64,000 nt of DNA from Bugula neritina (Eukaryota > Bryozoa > Gymnolaemata > Cheilostomatida > Bugulidae). Shown one piece after another: positions 13,466 through 36,363 of the stretch. A program made the position numbers and the translations under genes. Position 1 is the first letter of the stretch; the number at the start of each line of letters is the position of its first letter. The notes beneath the pieces were generated by a model. It did not search any database. It saw only the letters and a program-made list of their open reading frames with translations, and was not told the origin of the DNA. Location: assembly GCA_964035545.1 (NCBI GenBank), contig OZ037766.1, forward strand, positions 28,926,673-28,990,672. Reading direction: 5' to 3'.

Positions 13466-14295
13466 GTATAGGCTTAGTGACTAACTATTCAGATTTTGAT
13501 AATGAATTTTTTTCAATAGGAAGTACAAGTTTTGCAAGTTAAATCTGTTTCTTCAGACTTGTGAATGTAAAAATCTTTCATGGTATTACCCACTAATTAT
13601 TCTTTACCAATTATATAACACATAATTACTAAAATATTCTCTATCACATTTGACATTTAAAGACTGTTTTTCACCATTAGCCTTTGCCAGTTGTTTGCAT
13701 TCTCTCGCAGATGATAACCGTAATCAATGTTATCAAGTTTACCAAAGTAAACACCTTAGTGAATTTAATGATAACTGACAATCAAAGTCTACATTCTTTT
13801 AGCTTGAGCTCCATGAATTGAGTTAATAGCATGCAGTACTCTTGATGTTTGCAGGTAATTAAAAGGTATTACAATGTTAAAATTAGTTACAATTTATTTA
13901 CTAGGGAATGAATGCATGAACAGTACTTTTTTAAACTAGCATTTTGAAGGTACTGCATGTATATAGTAGCGCTATTGTTATTGATTATCCATACTCAGTC
14001 ACATAAAATGTCTGTATTTTTCTCTAAGTTTGTTTTCAGAGCACTTCCTACTGGGCATATGTTATCCTGGTGTCCTAAACACACGGATGACTGTAAGTTT
14101 TTATGAAGTGTAAAATGGTAACTCACATCTGTGAAGACAACGCAGTTTACAATTGAAATATTTTGTCCTTCTCTAATATTATAATGTGTGGCACAAAACT
14201 TAACTATGGAATGCTGAATCAATTGACCTGAGGCTAAATGTAAGATGATAGAGCTTTCAGAACCTATTCTAACAATGTGCTAGCATCGACGATGT

Positions 14296-14304
14296 TATAT
14301 AAAG
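14296..14304 (+). promoter_or_regulatory. Probable TATA box of the EGF/sushi/HYR gene
   Basis: TATATAAAG lies 76 bases upstream of the ATG. It would place initiation near 14327 and give a 5' UTR of about 50 bases. Confidence 0.6.
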
Positions 14305-14379
14305 GATTATCATTGCTGCGTTGATAAGACTGTGTACACAGGCAAACTTTGGTCATACTGCCTCTTCCAGTTTTACAAA

Positions 14380-25430
<11,051 letters not shown>

Positions 25431-25499
25431 TATTCCATATCCAGGTTCAAGATTTCAAGTTATCAAGTCTTCTTAAAATCTTATTATATATTCATCAAC

Positions 25500-25505
25500 A
25501 ATAAA
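25500..25505 (+). promoter_or_regulatory. Polyadenylation signal AATAAA of the EGF/sushi/HYR gene
   Basis: Canonical AATAAA 70 bases after the TAG stop. It supports 25428-25430 as the true end of the gene rather than a truncated model. Confidence 0.6.
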
Positions 25506-25995
25506 TTATTTTGCTTTAATGATTGTTTTCACTCTTAAACTCGATGCTGTGATTTAAAATATATGCTTTGAAAAGACCATCAACTCTTCATAATTTGGTT
25601 TTCTTTCTAATTTTTCAATCAGCAACTGTGATTTTATTTTCAACCTAACAATAAATATTTTTATATCCACAATAAATCGTTATAGACAATAATTATATTA
25701 GATGGTAGTGCATCAAACACACATTTCTCTAATATACTGTGATTTAAGCAATAATAATGACAGTCTATAAACTACTATACCATCAGTCTGGGTAGGCTGC
25801 AAACAAACATCCCAATAAAAGTTTCTTCATATTTTTACCTTAAAGCAAGTATATTGTGACTAGCCAATTAACATCTACATATAGCTTTACCATATACAGC
25901 ATTTACATAATCAGCACAGCACTCTATTGATTGGTGTTGACTTGGCAAGTGGTGTGTCTAGTTAGTAGTCCTGTAAATGTTGTAGCTATGGCTGG

Positions 25996-26044
25996 TGTGT
26001 GTGTGTGTGTGTGCTCTAGCACGCTCGCGCATGTGCGTGCGTGC
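25996..26044. repeat. (TG)n followed by alternating CG/TG purine-pyrimidine run
   Basis: gtgtgtgtgtgtgtgtgtg followed by ctcgcgcatgtgcgtgcgtgc. The alternating purine-pyrimidine composition could favour Z-DNA. Confidence 0.8.
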
Positions 26045-26237
26045 TTATTTTAATAAAAAAAGGATTTGTCATTTTTCTTCGAAAATAATGCCGTGTTGCT
26101 AATTAATGAAACTTTTAATAACTGAATGAAGACATAAGCTTATTTAGTTATTTTTTAACATAGCATTTCTGTAAGTTCTTGACATTACAAATGATGACAG
26201 TGTAAAACATATACATCCAGGTGTTTCTATTAAATTA

Positions 26238-26467
26238 GACTGTATATTAAGGTATTTAGTTGAAGAAGGAAGTTCCTAGTTCATGCCAGCTCATAGAATA
26301 ACTAATAAGCATCAGTATTCAGTCACATTCAGTGTTATCTGATTCAATCATCAGTTCTGAGTACAAGTTTAATATCAGAATAATAGGAATATTTTATTCT
26401 TTTCATATTAACTCATGTAAATTAACTTTAGGTATGCTTAACTTTTATATCATCTATAATATATATC
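26238..26467. repeat. Conserved spacer element, copy 1 (most divergent)
   Basis: Begins gactgtatattaaggtattt and contains tcagtcacattcagtgttat and ctgattcaatcatcagttct, followed by a ggtatgctta region. It is clearly alignable with the seven other copies although the surrounding spacer is not. Confidence 0.8.
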
Positions 26468-27505
26468 TAATGTAATAGCTCAACAAATATATTGACTGAG
26501 CTTTGCAATGGAAATATGTTGGACTCTCTTGTTGGCAGTTTGCTAAGACTAATTTTCTTTTGCCTGTATAGGTATATTTTTGCTAACTAAGAATTGTTAC
26601 ACATAAACACAAGTTGGAGATGAAGTTTAGGAGTTTCTAATACATGCAGCCACACATAACGTCATGGGAGCTCTAAATAATAATAGTAGTTTGAAGTAAG
26701 AAGCTGTTTAAAAGTGGACATCAATTTGAAGTAAATATTGGCATTGAGACCGATAGTTGAAGCAAGAAGAATTCAGAGTAGGAACATGTTGATTGAATGA
26801 ATTATTTGCTATATATGTATTTGCAAATATTTAGTACTAGTATGTGTCTGCAATCTTCAACCAATTTCTAAGCTGCTAACAAATTTAGCACAAATTGAAC
26901 ACATTTTACATTCTTAGTGTACAACGTTTTATTTTTAAATTTGGCATTATATTATCTTAATTTGCACTTTTTTACAAACTTGAGACAAAAATGTTGATTT
27001 AGAAGAATAAAAATCTATAGAATTATTAATTTTTGAAAGCCTCTTTTCTTTAACCTTTGCTACAATATGTAACCTATGTTTCTTACAATGCTCACATTAT
27101 ATATAATAATGAACTATACTTGTGTAAATGTTTTACAAATCAATACAGTCTTGGCTTTAACAAGTAGTAAGTTTGTTTGGTCATATCAACAAAAAACGTT
27201 GAATAAATTTTCAAATTTTGTTTATTCAAATTTTAGAATATATTATAATTAGAATTGGAAAAACCATGCTAAAAACCTACCACGTTAAACAAGCAGAAAG
27301 TGTTATAATATATAAATAAGATTGCACATAATATGTGGTAATCTTGAAAATTTGAATTTAGTACTTTATGTCACCATTGCTGCTCGTTTGCTGAATAGAT
27401 TGATTAAATAGGTAATATAATATGTTATCTCATGTTAGGGAATTTGTAGCTCAATTATCAGCTAAATTAGTAGCTTACAAGTCTAGTTGAATTAAGTACA
27501 CATAA

Positions 27506-30301
27506 TTATTTAGAACAAACAACACAAGTTAGCTGTTTCTTGTCATGATATGGTAGACATTGTCCAGTATTTCCACTTCCTGAACAGTCAGCTCTGATAA
27601 AGTAAAACAAAGCTCCATCCGTGTTAGCACTCATCCCAGGGATATACTCAGGATATTGATCTACACACTCATATGTAGTTGGGTGAGGATTATCATAGCG
27701 TTGAGTCATCAAGTATCCTGAAAAAAGGATTTATAAATTACTACATATTGATTTTTTAAAATTGCAAAATATTCATTTATATAACAAGCTTTATCATCTA
27801 ATAAAATTTTATTTGATTAGATTTATCAGCATTAAAACAGATAAAAAATATACTAGTTTTATGGCAATTAAAAGTTTCATTTTAAAGAATCTGTATTTAT
27901 ACTGTTCTAATAAACCTTTGTAGTTTAAAGAGATTGTGTTTTTAATGTTGCACGTATACCTTCATATTCTTCTGTCCACCCAGATGGACAAGATCTCTTA
28001 GCTGGAATCATCAACAGAGCTGGTCTGTTCTCTGTATAACATCTGGCACATGGTACATTCTGGTTATACGCTGTACTGGGGAATATTCCAAAGTGAGTTT
28101 GAGATTGATATTCTGCTCCAGCCATTAGAGAGCCAGGGAAATTATCACCAGTGTACACTCTGTTATACTGTGGATCATGTGGGAGACACTGGTAGTTCAC
28201 TCCACCTCCAGTGTGCATGTAATTTGTACCTCCAGCAAATCCTATAGCACCGGAAAATGTAGATAAAAATAATACTCTGTAACATCTAATAAGTAAATGT
28301 GTAAACTCAAGTAGAGCGAGGTACATCATACTTTCTCTGTTGCTAAGCAACTAGTATAGTTATACACAAACTTATTAGAATATAATTCGTAGTTTAAAGT
28401 TAAATAATTTTATGAATAACACACCTTTGTATAGTCTAATTGAGCCAGCACCGCAAGATGTTCTCCCCCATCTAGTGTACACAGCACCTCCTTCAAAATT
28501 AATTCCTGGTACTCCACGAGCACCAGTTGCTCCTCTTAAACCAGTTGCTCCTGTGTTACCAGTGTTTCCTTTTAAACCTGTTGGACCTACAACTCCGCGG
28601 TCTCCTTTAATACCTTTCACTCCAACAGCACCCTGCACTCCTTTAGCACCAGGTTTTCCCTTTTCACCATCAATGCCAGGGTTCCCTTGAGGTCCTTGTA
28701 CTCCTTTATCTCCTCTAAGTCCGGCTAGACCTGGTGAACCTCTATCACCTTTAGGTCCAGGCTCTCCCTCTGGTCCCAGAGCACCTTTCAGTCCAGGAGC
28801 ACCTGGTAAACCCGGTGTTCCATCTCTGCCTGTAAAAATTCAATAATCAAATCTTTTTAAGAAAGTTTTTACGGTTTTTTGTTGCTAATGATTGCCATCA
28901 AAAGAATTTTTTCTAGTAATAATTATTGCATTATAGCTGTATTTTCTGCACTAAAACAATGTTAACAGCTGGCATTGCAACAATTTCAAAGTTAATTTTT
29001 GTTTCAATAATATAAGATGCATGGTTGCTACAAATATTGCATGTTAAACTAAGCTGTGATAAATGAACATTTTCAGTAACTATATGTATGTGACTACTTT
29101 TTTGAATAATTTCTGTATATAAATTAATTAAACCTTTATTAAAACTTTTTTTGTTGATCATTATTTTTCTATACCAATTTTATATTTGGCACCAATTTTT
29201 TTACGTTTTATTTTAATGTGTTTCAATTTTACCATCACGTCCATTTAGCCCATCTTTTCCATCTCTTCCATCTCTGCCATCACTACCATCTTTTCCATCA
29301 ACTCCGTTGATACCTCGGACACCTGATTAAATCTTGAAATTACTTTTGTGTCTGTTTATACATAAATAAACTATTTTATGTCATTTTCTGCTACCTGGTA
29401 AGCATTTACACTGACTTGAACTATGAAAAGATTTAAAAGGTTATGAGAAATGTGCACACTAACGCAAAAGCTTGCAAAAACTACTTTAAAAACTACAAAT
29501 TAAGTACAAAATAGTAGAATTTGCTTAATCATGGTCATCCTGGTGGGGTCATAGCAGCGATGGCAGCAGCAGCAGCAGCAAAGCAACAAAATATTTCAAC
29601 TGGGCAAAAATTTAGTTGCTATGTGGTGTCTAGGTTATAAGTTATAAGTTATAAGCTTTTGAACCCCGAAGCTGTATTCATAATTGGAAAGAAGTGCTTA
29701 CCAAAAATGCAGATCTGTTCCAGCAAACCGGAAACCTTGTCTTTTTCATTTTCTCCAAAATTTTCTATTTTAGGCAATTCTCCAGTGAGCAGCTTCAAGA
29801 GGTGAATATTCATAGAAAGTTCATAAAATGTGAGTTTTTTCATCACTTCACATTATATAATACATTATTTCATTAACTTATTGTAACACCACAATGCAGC
29901 TTTTGAAACTTACCATTTCGGTTTTGGCAAACGGTGACAAAATTTAAAAAAACCAGCGTTCATTTTTACTTTGAAACTTGTTCACATTTTCTCTAAAGAA
30001 CAACTATATTATAGCCACTATATTTCTAACTTACAGCTTTGAGTAAGGAGTAAAATTTTGCCTGTAGTTCTTCATTAGCTTTCTGTTGAAGCTCCAGTTC
30101 TTGCAGTACAACTTTCATTTGTTGCTGATGTGTTTCATTCTGTTGCTTTAGAATAACAGTCAGTTCTTTTAGTTCTTCTTTTAGCTTTTCCTGTTGTTCT
30201 GCCAGCAACTCTCTAACACCCTCTACATCATAACTTCCAACACCAGCTGAGTATCCAATCAGAGAACAGAGTATGACCAAAGTTACCAATAGAGCACGCA
30301 T
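27506..30301 (-). CDS. Short-chain collagen C4-like protein (SSCRP), copy A, 6 exons, 448 aa, intact
   Basis: Minus-strand exons: 30035-30301, 29702-29792, 29233-29322, 28425-28829, 27960-28241, 27506-27717. They sum to 1347 nt in frame. Exon 1 encodes a signal peptide (MRALLVTLVILCSLIGY) and a Gln/Glu/Lys-rich coiled coil, probably for trimerisation. Exon 2 is a hinge ending EQICIFG. Exon 3 is Asp-rich Gly-X-Y. Exon 4 is the main collagen stretch, then [11 protein letters not shown]. Exons 5 and 6 give the 10-Cys C-terminal domain ([49 protein letters not shown]), homologous in this family to the collagen IV NC1 region. Protein is expected to be secreted into the extracellular matrix. All introns from exon 2 onward are phase 1, so Gly codons are split. 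Its N terminus resembles the type III copies, but copy A lies outside the 10.7-kb repeats and is more diverged. Confidence 0.9.
29559..29580. repeat. (GCA)n in intron 2 of collagen copy A
   Basis: Seven consecutive gca triplets in noncoding sequence between exons 3 and 2. Confidence 0.8.
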
Positions 30302-30438
30302 CTTTGTGTTTTTTTAACATTAAACTACTATAAAATCAAAGCACAAGGATACACTGAAACTGTCTATATTACTTTCTTAGAACTTCTTTTTAGCGAAATC
30401 CTTTGACTTATGTCTAGCATACTATGATCAGAACAGAA

Positions 30439-30444
30439 TTTATA
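30439..30444 (-). promoter_or_regulatory. TATA box of collagen copy A
   Basis: TATAAA on the minus strand about 140 bases upstream of the ATG. Further upstream are a plus-strand CCAAT (about 30469) and a conserved block with cccagctgctgtgtaatcaa that recurs upstream of copies C, E and G. This conservation supports promoter function. Confidence 0.6.
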
Positions 30445-31020
30445 CAACTTTTATATTTACAAGAAGCCAATGATCAAGTCACATCTATTGGCTGTGACCC
30501 AGCTGCTGTGTAATCAATCTCTCAACTCTCTCTATTCAGTTTGCTCATCCCGTAAAAATGAATCTTGTGTTACATTATGATAAAATTTACATTTTATTGT
30601 CATTTTATTTTGTACTGTGCCTATTATCTTTCCAAAATAGTATGATGCAGTTTCTTCTTTAGTGAATAATTTGCTTTTTAACTTTTAAACTGCTAATATA
30701 CTTGTTCAAAGATTTTGGTTGCTTATAGGATTCTTATATATATATATAGGCTATTGTGTTACTGTTTTCCATCACTACCGATGGTTATAGTGTGTTGCTG
30801 TCTGCTATCCCTATATTGTTATTGCATACTATCACTACCCTGCTATTGATCATCAACACTATACTACAGTTTTTCATTTGACTAATGTGTTATTTTCTGG
30901 CACTATAATTAGTGATGCACTTTAATTTTCATTGACTTTAAAACTTTGTTTTGCTCATAGACTGTGTACCATAACTAGATGTAAGTTAAAGTTATCATTT
31001 TTTATAAAATCACCTATAAC

Positions 31021-31053
31021 TTAACCCACACCTAACCAGACTAACCTACCCCA
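31021..31053. repeat. Degenerate CTAACC-rich tract, copy 1
   Basis: Runs of ctaacc/ttaaccc variants resembling degenerate telomere-type repeats. Related tracts occur at 41973, 52690 and 63278. Confidence 0.65.
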
Positions 31054-31182
31054 TTCAATTTTGGTATAAAGAGGAAGTTATTAGAATTCATTTTGACTAA
31101 CATCAGTATTTAAATCCCTGAAAGACTCAACATTCCAATCTTATCATCTCATAGAAAACACTGAGTTTAAGAATTAATTATG

Positions 31183-31412
31183 GACTGTATATTGAGGTAT
31201 TCAGCTTAAGAAGGAAGTTCCTGGTTCATATATCAGCTCATAGAATAACTAATAATCATCAGTATTCAGTCACATTCAGTGTTATCTGATTCAATCATCA
31301 GTTCTGAGTACAAGTTTATTATCAGAATAATAGAAATATTTCATTCTTTTCAAGTAAACTCATGCATACTAATTTTAGGTATGCTTTGCTTTTATGTCGT
31401 TTCTCTTTTATC
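31183..31412. repeat. Conserved spacer element, copy 2
   Basis: Starts gactgtatattgaggtattc and lies about 280 bases beyond the 3' end of copy B. Confidence 0.85.
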
Positions 31413-31692
31413 TGAATTTTTTTATAAAAAGCATTACCAGCTTTTACTTACTAACAGCATACCAGCTGTTTAATTTGCTTTTTTTCTATGAGAACTAAAA
31501 TACTTTACAATGGAAATATATTACACTTTTATTGCGACTTAAGCTATAGATAATGTTGTGGCTGAGATAACATTTTGTGTAATATAAAATGATATATTCT
31601 GATGAAGTAGTGAAAAATTAAAAACGAGTGTCACAGATTATATTGTTCACAAGTGATTGAAACTGTTGCACTTTTGCAATAATAAATGCTGT

Positions 31693-34316
31693 TTATTTAG
31701 AACAAACAACACAAGTGAGCTGTCTCTTGTCATCATATGGTGGACAGTGTCCAGTAGTCCCCTGCCCTGAACAGTCAGCTCTGACAAAGTAAAACAGCGC
31801 TCCATTTGTATTGGCACTCAGTCCTGTGATATACTCAGGATATTGATCTACGCACTCATATGTAGTTGGTTTATAATCATGTTTTGAAGTCATAAGGTAT
31901 CCTGAAAACACAAGCATATAAAACGTTGTAAAGGAATTTAGACATGGGCAGTTTCTGTGAGCTTAAAGCAGTCAATAATGTGCCAGCCGGCAACAATGAA
32001 ACTAGTAGTTGATATTATGTAATATAAACCTATAATCACACCATTGTCTATACTACCATCTTTTATACATACATTTCTAATTATCAGCTGCTATAGAGCT
32101 ACAGTACCTTCATACTCCTTACTCCACCCAGTAGGACAAGATCTCTTAGCTGGAATCATCATAAGAGCTGGTCGGTTCTCTGTATAACATCTGGCACATG
32201 GTACATTCTGGTCATGAGATGTATTAGAGAATATTCCATAATGTCTTTGAGAGTGATATTCTGCTCCGCCCATGAAAGAGCCAGAAAAATCATCACCAGT
32301 GTATCCTCTGTTATATTGTGGATCAGGGGGCATGCATTGGTAGTTGACTCCGCCTCCACTGTGGGTATAGTGTGATCCTCCAGCAAATCCTATATGTTTA
32401 CAAATGTAAAAACATAATGTGTATGTGTGTGTATGTGTGTGTATGTGTGTATGTGTGTGTATGTGTGTGTATGTGTGTGTGTGTGTGTGCGTGTATGTAT
32501 GTGTGTATGTGTGTGTATGAGTGTGTATGGTGTGTATGGTGTGTATGGTGTGTGTATGTGTGTGCATGTATGTATGTGTGTATGTGTGTGTATGTGTGTG
32601 TATGTGCGTGTGTGTGTGTGTGTGTGCAGTTGTTTTTAACACTCAACCTTTATATAATAAAGTTGATTCTGCAATGCAGCTAGTTCTTCCCCATCTTGTA
32701 TAAACAGCACCTTCTTCAACTTTATCAGATGGTGAACCTTTGATACCCTTTTCTCCTTTGCTCCCTGTTAAACCTTTCAAACCAACTTGTCCAGGTAATC
32801 CTGCTCTGCCAGTAGCTCCTTTTTGTCCAACAGCTCCTTTTTGTCCAACAGCTCCTTTTGTTCCTTTCAGGCCTGGTGCACCAACTTCACCTTCTGAGCC
32901 TTTATCTCCCTTTGAACCTTGAGAACCTGGAAATCCAGCATTTCCAGGTAAACCAGTAATACCCATATCTCCTTTGAGACCCTTTGGACCCATTAGGCCA
33001 GGTGCACCAGGAACTCCATCTCTGCCTGTATGAAGCAAAACGTAATTCAAAAGTAAAACCTACAGGAACGGATTTTCATAAATACTTACACTATGTTGTC
33101 TGTTATGAGAACAGCAACACTAAACTATTACCAACCACTAACACTGAGATATACTATGTACATGCATGTATCTTACCATCACGACCAGCAGCTCCATCTC
33201 TTCCATCTCTGCCATTGCTACCATCTTTACCACTCAACCCCCTAACACCTTAAAAGCAAAGTATGCATGATATATTATAGGTCGCTGTTTTCTCACTTTT
33301 TGAAAGCAAACCAATGAATTAATGCGCAATTAAAAACTGCGTGAATAACAGCTTTTGCAAAGTTATACTCTAGAGCTTGAATAAATACAAATATAATTAA
33401 AATTGGGGTGCATGAAGGTGCAATTAGGCGTACTTTAGTTTGAATGAAAAACTTTGAACAAATATGTTCAGGACAATTAGAAAAAAACTTTTACAAATTT
33501 AAGCAAATCACTTTCTAAACTATGTTTACCAAAGATGCAAATTTTCTCAACCAGATCACTTAAATCTCCTTCTTCTAGTCTTTCAATGTTTGTTTCTTTT
33601 GGCAATTTCCCATTCAATAACTAAAAAAAGCAGATGGTATTTTAGTAATCATATTCTTGCTAGTGCAAATTTTTCTAAAACTACATCTATAGTAACACAA
33701 TATAAGTATTGTATTATCTCATAATGTTATAGTATAACAATAGCTGCATTATTTCAAAAATCATGAAAAAGGATCAATTAGTACTTATGTTGTTCAACAA
33801 AGCTAAATGCTAAAATCTAAAGACTAACTGCTTTATGTTGAATTGGCATTCAGATGCACATTTGGAAAGCAAAGATTGTTCATTATACAATGTAAATTAT
33901 ATTTTACGTTGTATAGCACAATTCAGTTCAATGATACCAAGTTTAAGCTGGGTTGACCTTTTACAACATTCACTGCACTTTAATTACAGTAAGTTCTGCT
34001 AAAATACAACAAAGAAAAGGCATCCTTTGTAAATACTTACAGCGTTGAGCAATGAATACACAGTGTCTTGTAGCATTTCAATTTTTTTATCTTGCAGTTC
34101 TATCTGCTGCTGCTGGGCTTCTGTCTGCTGTTTGACAACTTCAAATATTGTTGCTTCCAGCTTTTGCTGTTGCTCTTCTAATAACTTTTTGAATTCTTCC
34201 CCATTTCCACTCACCAGATTTGCAGGAAAGCAAGCAAGTAATATGATGCAGAGTGCAGTTACTAAAAATATTATAAGTAAATAACTAAATGAGTCATACA
34301 TAGAACTGTAATACAT
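31693..34316 (-). CDS. Short-chain collagen C4-like protein, copy B (type II), 6 exons, 435 aa, intact
   Basis: Exons: 34041-34316, 33530-33620, 33177-33248, 32648-33025, 32108-32389, 31693-31901 (1308 nt, in frame). The N terminus differs from types I and [17 protein letters not shown] leads into a long hydrophobic segment (signal peptide or signal anchor), then a Glu/Gln-rich coiled coil ([19 protein letters not shown]). The hinge ends VEKICIFG. Two Gly-X-Y exons include a duplicated GQKGAV hexapeptide absent from D and F. The C-terminal domain keeps all ten cysteines. An internal in-frame Met six codons on (MYDSF) could also serve as start. Intron 4 is almost entirely a TG microsatellite. 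Confidence 0.9.
32418..32626. repeat. (TG/TATG)n microsatellite in intron 4 of copy B
   Basis: TG-rich variants (gtgtgtat, gtatggt, gtgcatgtatg) make up most of a 258-bp intron. An in-frame TGA directly after the exon 4 donor blocks read-through here. Confidence 0.95.
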
Positions 34317-35988
34317 TACATTTTGTAAGTTGACATATAATACTTGTATATAGCAATTTAATTATGTTAAATTCTAGTTATATTATAATTGCAATTTGTA
34401 TAACATATAAAAACATTACTTTATTAAGATTTGAAATACTTTACATAAGATATTTTATTGGCATTGCTACATTTTTATTCCATTCATTTTGTTAAAGTTT
34501 ACATTATAGTTCAAAGCAGAATAATCTAAAATACTGCAACCATATTTGTAGGATTATATTACATAGTTTTTTCTCAACTATATTGCTAAGAGCCTAGTAG
34601 CAAGAGTAGGACATAAACATTGTTATTTATAGCATCACAGAAATTGAATCTAATTTTTCCATACCTTATAAACAATTCATTACTTTTTTCAGTCTTAGAA
34701 ATGTATGTTATATTACTAAATATTATTTCTTACCTATCTCCACTTTGTCCTGCTTGAGTAGCAGGACTACCAAATATTAACACTCAATAAAACAATTGGA
34801 TTGAAAGTATTAATTTGATAATTTGCTATAGCCACCAAACTGTCAGCTTTTAAATAGAAGATGGAAACATTAATTCTTACCTTCAGAATAATAAACCTTC
34901 ATCTCTACCTTTTAAATGTAAATGAAAGACATGAAATCTACGAAATGAATTGTTGGTAATAAATTGATTACATTCCTTGTCTAAACTAATCCAATCAATG
35001 GAGAGCTTTTTATTGCTGCTATAGATCCATGAACATACGATAAATAGATTAAAGAAAGAGAATATAATTTCTTTTATCTTTTTTGTCATTCGACTCTCAA
35101 TTGAAAACTCAATGTTACTAGTTTGCATTTCAAATCAGATTATATATAATTATTTTGTGTTACATTTTTGTTATATTGCAAAGAAAACTTGTTAACCACT
35201 GTTTAAACTATAAATAAGTAAACCTAAATATATACCAAAACTTGCTTATACATAGCAACCCCAACCAGTGACCTATTGAAATATATTAGCACATTTAAAT
35301 TGCTAAAATATTAAAAATTTAACAGTTAACTTTATCATGTTTGTGGAAAAGCATTTGAATAACTTCAAGGTAGTTTATTTATATGTATGTGTATATGTAT
35401 ATGTATATTCATGCTAGAATGTAGATATGTGTTCACATAGGTAAATGTTGCAATTTTTTCACCAGTAAAAATGCTTTAAAAGATATTTTCGACAACACCT
35501 GCTATAAATTAGAGGTGGGCATAAGTTGAATTGAATATATATATATGCATGCATTTTGAAAAGTACAATAAGTTGCATAGCTACAGGTTAAGTAACACTA
35601 CGCAAAGCTATAGCAGAGAAAAAAGGTTGATTAAACAAAACCATAAAACTTAGCTGTAATTTCTTTCAACATCTGTGTACATGTATACAATGCCTGTACG
35701 TGTGTCTGCGTGTGTATTATATATGTGCATGCATACATGTGCACTTCTCTAACAAAGAGTTTGTAGCTGTTTTATGGAAACTAATTTTATGTTATACTCA
35801 AGAAAAACAATTCTGATTGCTTAATAAAAATTAAAAATACTGCCTGAAAAAGATGTAAACCTAATTTGCTCATGTAAACTGTGCTTTTAAGCTTGCAAAA
35901 CTTTTCTACGACAAAATTATATAACAATGTAACTATTCCATTACAAAAGACAGTTTATAAAATGTATACCCAAATGTTTTTATTTTTA

Positions 35989-36215
35989 GACTGTATATTG
36001 AGGTATTCAGTTTAAGAAGGAAGTTCCTGGTTCACATCAGCTCATAGAATAACTTATAATCATCAGTATTCAGTCACATTCAGTGTTATCTGATTCAATC
36101 ATCAGCTCTGAGTACAACTTTATTATCAGAATACAAAAAAAGAATTTAGTTGTTTTATATTAACTCATGTAAATTAACTTAAGGTATGCTTTACTTTTAA
36201 ATAGTTTCTCTTTTA
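35989..36215. repeat. Conserved spacer element, copy 3
   Basis: Starts gactgtatattgaggtattc; sits mid-spacer, 2.1 kb beyond the 3' end of copy C. Confidence 0.85.
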
Positions 36216-36363
36216 CCAGAATAATAAAAATATTTTATTCTCCTTATATAAACCCATGTTTTAGGTATGCTGAGTTTTTATGTCATTGCTCTTGTGACTA
36301 ATTTTTTTGATGGTAGGAAATAGCTGCATATTTAATTTGTAACAATATTACAATACTGCACAC

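Larger units (their letters stand above)
11719..14295. other. Intergenic region between the WDFY2-like gene and the EGF/sushi/HYR gene
   Basis: Apart from a SINE, I see no supported gene. A short direct repeat at about 12290-12350 (tgaagaggtcataggtcagtgt and a near copy) is present. The open frames at 11920-12126, 12837-13076 and 13995-14222 lack coding character. No polyadenylation signal close to the WDFY2 stop stands out. Confidence 0.6.
25431..27505. other. Convergent intergenic region between the EGF gene and the collagen cluster
   Basis: This is the 3'-3' space between the plus-strand mosaic gene and minus-strand collagen copy A. It contains the polyadenylation signal of the former, a TG/CG-alternating stretch at about 25996-26044, and the outermost copy of the conserved spacer element (from 26238). 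I see no exon. Confidence 0.65.
30302..31692. other. Spacer between collagen copies A and B
   Basis: Holds the copy A promoter, a degenerate version of the 24-bp tattgttattgtttactatcac repeat (about 30735-30860), a CTAACC-rich tract (31021-31053) and conserved spacer element copy 2. No exon seen. Confidence 0.65.

Noticed and set aside
28412-28690. Plus-strand proline-rich frame opposite collagen exon 4 of copy A
   Set aside because: Gly-X-Y codons (GGN/CCN) read on the other strand give Pro/Ala-rich shadows. The same applies to frames near 32740, 39477 and 60787.
29649-29846. 65-aa minus-strand frame as an independent small gene
   Set aside because: Its middle is exon 2 of collagen copy A (LLTGELPKIENFG...); the ends are intron read-through.
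32372-32683. Cys/Val-rich frames in the TG arrays (also 43389-43808 and 53613-53916)
   Set aside because: Translations of (TG)n on the non-coding strand of the collagen introns.
34883-35128. 81-aa minus-strand frame as a separate gene
   Set aside because: The counterpart at 45658-45912 has a changed frame in its second half, and composition is weak; more likely UTR or noncoding sequence.
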